Shown piece by piece: positions 6,683 through 14,800 of a stretch of 15,207 bases of DNA (position 1 is the stretch's first letter; each line of letters begins with the position of its first letter). The notes under the pieces were generated by a model. That model made no database searches. It was not told where the DNA came from and worked only from the letters and a program-made list of their open reading frames with translations. The stretch comes from Bacteroidales bacterium UBA1736 (lineage in GTDB: Bacteria; Bacteroidota; Bacteroidia; Bacteroidales; UBA932), in assembly GCA_002315825.1 (NCBI GenBank), contig DCIC01000062.1:2894-18100 (forward strand), read 5' to 3'. A program made the position numbers and the translations under genes.

Positions 6683-7243
6683 ATGATGTATCATATCAAG
6701 AAAGACAAGAGACAACTCGATTCGGCTATGCGTCTTATGAAAGGACTGACAGAATGTCTCAAATCCAAGAAAATGTCACAGATTAGTGTCAGCGACTTGT
6801 GTAACGCGTCCAATGTCAGCAGATCGACTTTTTACAGGATGTTTGATACGCCTTTGGATTTGTTGGAATATACCAGTGACAGCTATATTTCAAAGGCCAT
6901 AAATGATTATTCCGAGGAGGTTTTCAAAAGCTCGGAGGATTTTATTCTGTACTCGCTTATGTATTGGAAGAATAATTCCGATATACTTGAGGCTGTGGTC
7001 AATTGTGGCCGTATTGATATTATCAAGAAGTCCTTCGAGTCGCACTCGGAGAAAATGGTGCCTATTCTGGAATCTGAGTTTGATGAAGTGGAACTTGAGT
7101 ATATACAGACGGGGGTTGCAAGTCTTGTCACCGGCCTCTTGACTGTCTGGATCCGGCGCGGGAAGAAAGAGACTCCTGTGCAGTTGTTTGAATTGTATCG
7201 GAAGTTCTATTCTCTGTATATGGATTTTCCCTTGCCTGGGTAA
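6683..7243 (+). CDS. TetR/AcrR-type transcriptional regulator
   Basis: This encodes 186 residues (or 185 if the adjacent second ATG at 6686 is used). Residues about 10-58 form a TetR-type DNA-binding domain. The first helix holds LDSAMRLMKGLTECL, and the helix-turn-helix reads ISVSDLCNASNVSRSTFYRM followed by FDTPLDLLEY, with the typical STFYR-x-F recognition-helix signature. The remaining 125 residues are helical and probably form the ligand-binding and dimerisation domain. They are too diverged to suggest a ligand. The gene is divergent from the TolC-HlyD-permease operon and shares an intergenic region that carries a palindromic operator candidate, so it is most likely the local repressor of that exporter. 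It may also influence the hydrolase gene that follows 83 bases downstream on the same strand. Confidence 0.88.
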   Translation: MMYHIKKDKRQLDSAMRLMKGLTECLKSKKMSQISVSDLCNASNVSRSTFYRMFDTPLDLLEYTSDSYISKAINDYSEEVFKSSEDFILYSLMYWKNNSDILEAVVNCGRIDIIKKSFESHSEKMVPILESEFDEVELEYIQTGVASLVTGLLTVWIRRGKKETPVQLFELYRKFYSLYMDFPLPG

Positions 7244-7326
7244 CGGCAAGAGAGGCAGAGAGAGGGTTTTTTATATTGAGTACGGTTTTTGTATTGTACC
7301 GGAATGGCTTTTTAAAACATAATAAA

Positions 7327-8691
7327 ATGAATTACACAAAATTCTTTTCTATTGCCGCAGCAGCATTTTGTGTCTGCGCAATATCTGCGTGCAAGCAGAA
7401 GGCAGAAAGCACTCTTTTCCCCGAGGAAAAACTTTATCAGATAACACAGTTTGAGACACAGCCCTTCCTTGGTGAAACATATGTCAACGATTATGATTAT
7501 GACAAAGGGAACAATTTCCTTGTAGAGCATTACAAAAATCCCGATGGCAATGGTGCCTGCTCAAGTTTCCGTTATGGTGATTTCGCTGCACGCAATCTTG
7601 ACTGGTTTATCAAGGACTATGCTCTTCTGGTAGTACACACTGCCGCAAATCCCGAGAAACAGCGCTATGCATCAGTCGCCATCGTTTCATCCAATCCCTA
7701 TGTCAACCGGGAAATGATTGCCGGGGGAGTTGTCAATGACGAGGTGCAGGGGGATGGAGTCGCATTCAGTGATTGGAGGAGCATTTTCCCCGTATTCACC
7801 ACAGACGGAATCAATGAGATGGGTGTATGCGTCAATACAAACATCGTCCTTCACGAACCGGGCATCAGAGAAGGCTACATTCCCTGCACCGGCAAGCCCG
7901 GTCAGAAAAAGACGTCATTTGTGTCTTTGCCCCGCTTTATCCTTGACAATTGTGCCAGCTGTGATGATGCTATCCGCAAATGCGGGGAGCTGAGTCTGGT
8001 TCAGGCATACACCGGTCCTCTTGCAGCTGAGGACAGTCATATCCTTGTTTCTGATATGCAGAAGAGCGTTGTGATTGAGTGGATCAACAATGAAATGGTC
8101 TATACCGAATACCCCAGGAGCAACAACTTTAGAAGCGAGGAGGGTATGCCGGCCATAATGACCAATTTTTACAACAAACTCGCCTCCAAGCATATTGGCG
8201 ATAACGGGTCAATCAAGCTTGACGCTTTTCTTCCCGATCATCCCTGGGCGATGGGAGTTGAGCGCTACGAGACTCTCAATGATGGATATGATCAGGTCAA
8301 CTCCGTTGAAACTGCGGCGGGTCAGATTGAGAAAGTACTTTACTCCAATTTCTACAATATTGACAATAAATGGTATACTGAGAATGGAGGCTCCTGTATT
8401 CTGAAAGACAAAGACTGGTATTATCCTGTAAACGGCTCTTATCAAAAGGCTGAAGGCATTCTCGATGCGATTCATAAGACCTATGAGCCTGGCGGATATC
8501 AGGAGGGAACTATCAAAGATTATGGTACTTTTGAGGACAGGATGCGGGATCTGGACAAGGGTATCGAAAGTGACAAATGGTACACTGAACTTACCGATGT
8601 ATTCGATATAAAGAATAAAGAGCTGTATGTTATGCCTCAGGAGGGTTGGTACAAGCACGAATACATAAAGTTCTCGGTTTCCGGAGAATAA
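7327..8691 (+). CDS. Lipoprotein, choloylglycine hydrolase-like Ntn amide hydrolase
   Basis: This encodes 454 residues from the ATG at 7327. A TTG 51 bases upstream is open but would bury the signal peptide. Residues 1-21 are a signal peptide ending in the lipobox AISAC, so Cys22 is probably lipidated and the enzyme faces the periplasm or surface. By hand comparison with bile salt hydrolase/penicillin V acylase enzymes, the key positions are present. These are a nucleophile Cys78 in NGACSSF, ARNLDW with Arg89 and Asp92, Asn170 in GINEMGVCVN, Asn280 in IMTN, and Arg313 in GVERYE. Such enzymes cleave linear amides, for example acyl-amino bonds, after exposing the Cys as N-terminal residue. Here about 56 residues separate the lipobox from Cys78, so self-cleavage may be needed. 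The neighbouring NRPS suggests processing or detoxification of its product, though bile salt or other amide substrates are possible. A strong terminator follows. Confidence 0.82.
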   Translation: MNYTKFFSIAAAAFCVCAISACKQKAESTLFPEEKLYQITQFETQPFLGETYVNDYDYDKGNNFLVEHYKNPDGNGACSSFRYGDFAARNLDWFIKDYALLVVHTAANPEKQRYASVAIVSSNPYVNREMIAGGVVNDEVQGDGVAFSDWRSIFPVFTTDGINEMGVCVNTNIVLHEPGIREGYIPCTGKPGQKKTSFVSLPRFILDNCASCDDAIRKCGELSLVQAYTGPLAAEDSHILVSDMQKSVVIEWINNEMVYTEYPRSNNFRSEEGMPAIMTNFYNKLASKHIGDNGSIKLDAFLPDHPWAMGVERYETLNDGYDQVNSVETAAGQIEKVLYSNFYNIDNKWYTENGGSCILKDKDWYYPVNGSYQKAEGILDAIHKTYEPGGYQEGTIKDYGTFEDRMRDLDKGIESDKWYTELTDVFDIKNKELYVMPQEGWYKHEYIKFSVSGE

Positions 8692-8708
8692 TATTTGTTT
8701 TTTCTTTG

Positions 8709-8755
8709 AGAAGGGTGACTTGTGGTCGAAATGGCTGTAAGTCACCCTTCTTTTT
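8709..8755 (+). terminator. Rho-independent terminator after the amide hydrolase gene
   Basis: AGAAGGGTGACTT (8709-8721) pairs perfectly over 13 bases with AAGTCACCCTTCT (8739-8751), with a 17-base loop, and is followed by TTTT. It lies 18 bases after the TAA at 8689-8691. It separates the hydrolase transcript from the NRPS gene, which therefore needs its own promoter. Confidence 0.88.
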
Positions 8756-8797
8756 GTAGTCGTGCGTGCACGAGGCGGCAATAAAATAAAAAATGAT

Positions 8798-8805
8798 TAA
8801 ATTTG
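8798..8805 (+). promoter_or_regulatory. Candidate -7 element of the NRPS promoter
   Basis: TAAATTTG matches the TAnnTTTG consensus and lies 29 bases before the NRPS start codon at 8835, after the terminator of the previous gene. Transcription would begin near 8812. No clear -33 TTTG is present at the usual spacing, so an activator may be required; that is inference. Confidence 0.5.
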
Positions 8806-8834
8806 TAAGATTAGGAAAAAAACAACGATAGGCG

Positions 8835-11800
8835 ATGAAAACAACAAAGTCTTACCCACAGTTTCTGGTCGATGTATTGGCCCAATGTAAATCAAATCCT
8901 GACAGAATATGTGTCACTGATGCCGAAGGGAGGAATTCCACTTACGGTGATTTTCTGGAGATTGTGGAAAGGACATCCGGCTATCTGAAAGAAAAAGAGA
9001 TAGGCCCCGGATCATTCGTTGTCATCAATCTTCCCAACTCGATGGAATACTTGGCCGTCGAATATGGAGTCTGGGCTTCCGGCTCTGCCATTTGTCCTGT
9101 CAGCCCTTTATATCCCAAGGCAAGGATTGATTTCATTACCCAGCATTGCGAGGCTGCACTTGTGGTTGACTCCCAAATAATTAATGACATCAAGAAAGCT
9201 CCAAGGCTCAGCGTGCTGACACCCCGGAGTGATATTGCAGCGATATTTTATACCTCCGGCAGTACCGGAACCCCAAAGGGAGTTGTGCATACATTCGAGT
9301 CATTGTCTCACGTTGACAATTTTGAAGAATTTGCCTCTGCCTCCAAGGATGATTGTTTCGGACTTGGTGCACCGCTTTCATTCATAGCCTGTCTGTTTAC
9401 TGTACCGTATTTGCGAAAAGGCGCTCGGGTGCGTCTGTTCCCACGCACTGTTATGACTGATGCTGCACTCCTTCAGCAAAGTATGGATAATGATGGCATT
9501 ACTGGAACGTTTCTCAATCCTTCAGCCCTCAGACAGCTTGATTTGAGCTCCAACAAGACACTGAAATTTGTCTTGACAGGGTCGGAACGTGTCTCTAATC
9601 TTGCTTCCCAGGGTGACTACAAACTTACTTGCGTATATGGAATGACAGAAACCAGTGCTGTGGTCTGTTTTTACGATATAGACAAAAAGTATGACAATAC
9701 CCCTGTGGGAAAGCCAACTCAAGACATCCAGCTGAAGATTATGGAGGATGGGGAGATCTGTCTTAGAGGCCCTCTCTCTCCAGGGTATTATAAAGATCCG
9801 CAACGCTCCGCTGAGGTCTGGCGGGGAGGATGGTTCCATACAGGAGATCTGGGGCGGGAGCTCCCCGACGGAAATGTGGTATATATCAACCGCAAGGACT
9901 GGATGGTCAAGATAAATGGACAGAGAGTCGAGACCGGTGAGATCATTCACGTGATGAAGCAGATGCCCGGTGTGCTGGAAGCTATAGCCAAGGGCTTCAC
10001 TTCAGCCGATGGCAGACAGTACATTGTTGGGTATTATGAGTCTGACGATTTGATTTCCGACGATGCTCTCAGGGAGTTCCTCGCCCAAAGACTTGCTCCT
10101 TATATGATTCCTTCCTATTTTGTGAGAATGAGAGCATTGCCCAGAAACATCAACGGCAAGGTCGATGTCGGCTCGCTCCAGTCACCTTTTGAAATGAGTC
10201 ACTTTGAGGACAGGGAGATAAAGGCGGCTCAAAATGATGTCCAGAAACAGCTTTGCACCGCATTTGAGACAGCGCTTGGAATCAGTCCAGTCAGCATCGA
10301 TGATGATTTCTTTACGTTGGGAGGAGACAGTATCCGCGTTATGCAAATGCAGAATCTTTGTCCCGCCTTGAGGCTTTCCTCTGATCTGATATACAGGAAC
10401 AGGACTGTGGCTGCCATTGCAGAGGCCCTGGAAAAGGAAAAACCTTCAGTTTCCGATACTTCATCGATGACTGATTTTCCTCTCAGCAAGACTCAGGAGG
10501 GTATATTTGTAGAGTGTATGCAGCGACAAGGTGAGGCCGCATACAACAATCCTATCTTATATCGCCTCGCTGACGGTATTGACCCTCAGAGGCTTGCAAA
10601 AGCTTGCGAAATAGCGGTGAAGGCTCATCCCAATGTATTCGCATCCATCCTTACCGATGAGAATGGAAATCCTGTTCAAAGGAAGAATTCTTCTCAAGAT
10701 TTCTCCGTCAAAGTGGAGGAAATGAGCGATGTGACATTCGATTCAATGCGCCCCAGTCTGATACTCCCTTTCAATATTCTGAAAGACAGGTTGTTCCGTA
10801 TCCGGGTGTTTAAGACCGACAGTACCGTATGGCTTTTTACCGATTTTCACCATATCATATTTGACGGATCTTCAAATGTGATCCTTTTGGAGGATATTGA
10901 GAAAGCATACAGAGGAGAGGAAGTCCAGAAGGAAACATATACTGGCTTTGATCTCGCCTTTGACGAAAAAACCAGACTGGGCACATCTTTCTTTGAAGAT
11001 TGTAAACAATGGAATATCAATACTTTCTCTGGCATTGACAATACAACCCTTCCTGACCCTGACCGCTTTTCTGAGACAATTACGTTTGAGAAATTTGAGA
11101 AGGACAGCACTATCTCGGCAGAAGCTTTCTTTAAAGCTGCCCTAAACTTCGGTGTCACTGAAAACGTGCTCTCGCTCGGCGCTTTCGGCTATATGCTGGG
11201 AGTATGCAGCCACGCTATGACCTCTGCATTCACTACAGTTTACAATGGTCGCAAGTCCTTGGACACTGTAAGGACAATGTCAATGTTGGTCAAGACACTG
11301 CCAGTCTTGTGCCGCTGGGATGCCTCCTTGACAATCGGTGAATATCTGCAGAATGTTAAGGACCAACTTGCCGGAAGTATGGCGTATGACCTTTTCTCTT
11401 TCTCACAAATATGCGCTTCAACAGCATATGACAGCAGGGTAATCTTTACCTGGCAGGATGAACTTCTGGAGAGGAATACATTCTGCGATCTACCCTGCGA
11501 GATGTCTTCGCTTGTGGACAATGCAACAGGAGAGCCATTTGCTGTCCAGCTTTATAAAAAGAACGGTACGTTGTCAATCAGAACCGAATACAGGAGCAAT
11601 ATGTATTCCCGTTCTTACATAGAGAGTTACATTGATTGTTTTGAGAATATCCTACATTCACTTCTGGTTGCATCCAAGGATGATCTGACTTCATCCATTC
11701 AACTTGTAGGGGATGGACAGAACAGCGACCTGATTAGGATTGGTACGGGTAAACCGCTGACATTCAATAGAGAAGATACTTTTGTCAGCCTTTTCAAGAA

Positions 11801-14800
11801 GTGCGTTTCCAAATATCCGGATAACATTGCTGTCGTCGATGAGAATGAAAGAATCACATACCGTCAGCTTGATGAGAGTTCGGACAAGATAGCTTCGTAC
11901 CTTGTTGGACAGGGAGTGGAAAAGGAGGATTTCGTTGCGCTTATGCTGCCTCGTCTATGGTTCTTCCCTGCATCATACGTAGCTTGTTTCAAATGTGGAG
12001 CTGCTTATGTCCCAATTGACTACGAATACCCTCTGGACAGAATCCAATATATGCTGGAGGATTCCGAGGCCAAGATTCTCATCACAACTAAGTCAATATA
12101 TGAACAAAAATGCAAGGAAGGCAAGATAAATGTCTCAAAGGTTTTGTTCGTAGATCAGATACCCGCTGACATTGCTGTCCTTGATGATCTTGACAGGGCT
12201 GAGCCCCAGGGCCTGGCATATATGATTTATACCTCCGGTACTACGGGTAAACCGAAAGGCGTTATGATAGAGCATCATAGCCTTACCAATTTTGTTTATT
12301 GGTTCCAGGATCTGCTCCATACCGGCCCGGATACCCGCATTGCGGAGCACACCAGCTTCAGCTTTGACGGCTCGATGTGTGATCTTATGGTCTCTCTGTG
12401 TTTCGGATCCGAGCTTCATATTCTGTCCTCATCCATCAGAAAGGATCTGAGCCAGATGTACCGCTATTTCAATGAGAACGGCATCCACGGCTGTACATTT
12501 ACAACTCAGTTGGGGATTGCGATGCTCAAGATGTATGATCTCAAGCTCAAGTACTTGATTGTCGGCGGCGAGAAATTGACTCCACCCAGCAAGAGCGGTG
12601 TACGCCTCATAAATTGTTATGGCCCTACAGAGTTTACCGTAGCATCATCAAGATATGAAGTCGATTTCAACGATATTCCCGACAACATACCTATCGGAAA
12701 GGCTGTCCCGAATACCGTTTCCGCAATTGTGGATCCTTTGGGAAGGCTTCTCCCTCGTGGCCTTGTGGGTGAACTGGTCCTTATCGGAAGCCAGCTGTCA
12801 AGAGGTTATTGGCATAGGCCTGACATCACCGAACAGCGTTTCAACCCTTGTCCTTTCATCCCCGGAGAAAAGATGTACAGAACAGGAGACCTTGTCAAAT
12901 GGAATGAGGACGGCGATCTTCTATACTATGGCAGAATCGATACTCAGATCAAGCTCCGCGGGTTCCGTATAGAATTGGGCGAGATAGAGAGTACAATAAA
13001 TAAATACCCTCTCATCCGACAGGCAGTGGTGGCAGTGAAAGAAATTTCCGGGCTTCAGCATCTTTGTGCATATTATTGTTCGGACAGTGAAATTGACAAT
13101 ACCGACTTGAGAAATTTCCTCTCTGAATCACTGACTGATTATATGGTACCGACAGCTTATGTCCGTCTGGATTCTATGCCGTACACACCTAATGGAAAGG
13201 TGGACATACGTAAGCTTCCCCTTCCTGAAATAAAGGCGGAGGAGATTGTCGGCGCTCAAACCCAGCTCGAGCAGCAACTCTTGGATATCACATCCGAATT
13301 TCTGGGAAACGATGCTTTCGGCGTGACAACCAATCTGGTATCAATGGGAATGACATCCCTGGGCGCTATCAGTCTTTCTCTTCTCGTTGAGAAAAAACTC
13401 GACATAAAGATTTCTTCTGCAAAGATGCTCCAGAACCCCACTATCCGCCAGTGGGCACAATTGCTGGGAGAAGACAAGCCTTCAGATGAAAAGGCCTTCG
13501 AGAAACGTGATTATTATCCTCTCACGGACAATCAGACAGGCATTTATATTGATTGGGAACAGCACCGTGACAGTACGCAGTACAATGTCCCGATTTGCTT
13601 CGGCTTTGATGGAGTTGATGCCTCATCTTTGGAAAAGGCCGCACAAGCCTTCATCCACGCGCATCCGCATCTGAAGACCAGATTCAAAATTATTGACGGT
13701 CAGACTTGTCAGGCCCGCCGGGATTCGGAGAAGATTGAAATCAGTGTCCAGAAGCTCGATTTCCTTCCCGGCAAGTCCTTCTTCCAAAAGAGAGTCAGAC
13801 CATTTGACCTTTTCGGAGGGCCCTTGTGCCGAATTGAGATATTCGCCTATGAAAATAAGTCCTGGCTGTTTGTTGACGTACATCACATCATTTTTGACGG
13901 TACATCCGAAAGCATTTTTGCAACTGAACTTATTCAGGCGCTAAACGGAGGTCAGATTGAAGATGAGAATTATACTGCGTTTGACTACTCATTGTACTAT
14001 GAGAATTGGAAGAAATCCGAGGAATACGAAAAATCTCAGCAATACTACACATCACTTCTGGACGGTGCGGTCTCTGTAAGCGTCCCTTCCTCGGGAAATG
14101 CTGAAGGAAAGGGAATGGGCCGAGTTTGCGCTGAGGTTGAGAGAGAACCTGTGCGCTCTGTATGCCGCTCAGTGGGGGTTACAGAAAATGCATTCTTCCT
14201 TACTGCGGTCACGGAAGTTCTGCATAGATTCACACGCGAGAGCAACATTGTAATCCTTACTGTGTCAAACGGGCGGTCACTTTCTGTTCTCGAACGAAGT
14301 ACCGGTATGTTTGTACAGACGCTTCCCGTGGCAAGCCATTTTACGCCGCGCTCCGTCTCTGAGGCATTGACGGGAATGCACCATCAGGTGGTGGAAACTG
14401 TGTCAAGAGACAAATACCCCTTTACAAAGATCGTTGAAAGGAATGGTGTCAGAACCAATATTCTGGTGGCATACCAGGGTGATGTACTGGACACAAATCT
14501 TCAGGTTGGAGGTAAAGCTGTCGAAATGACCGCATTAACCTCGGATACTGCAAAAATCCCGGTATCAATCAATATTGTGCCTGGAAAGGAAAGGACCGCT
14601 CTTGAGTTTGAATATGACAAATCCCTTTTCTGCGAGTCGGATATCAAGCAGCTTTGTAATGCCGTCAGATCTTTTGCGCAGAATATGGCTGCATCGCCAG
14701 TCCAGATGCAACTTGGTTCAATTGCTTGTGTCTCAGCTGATGAAGCATCCAAATTGGTAAAGATAGGAAGCGGCCCGAAAAAGGAAGTGGACAAGAGTAA

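Noticed and set aside
7231..7272. CTTGCC/GGCAAG hairpin around the stop codon of the regulator gene, with TTTTTT 16 bases later
   Set aside because: The stem is only six pairs and the T-run is not adjacent, so it does not meet the form of an intrinsic terminator.
8765..8772. CGTGCACG palindrome between the hydrolase terminator and the NRPS promoter
   Set aside because: Eight bases is too short to call an operator without a second copy or a known regulator.
8209..8781. A 190-codon open frame on the minus strand, opposite the hydrolase gene and its terminator
   Set aside because: It lies antisense to a well-supported enzyme and runs through the terminator hairpin. Its translation shows no domain, signal peptide or promoter, so it is a chance open frame.
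9522..9950. A minus-strand open frame of 142 codons inside the NRPS gene
   Set aside because: The plus strand here encodes conserved A-domain motifs (YGMTE, HTGDLG), so the antisense frame is a shadow.
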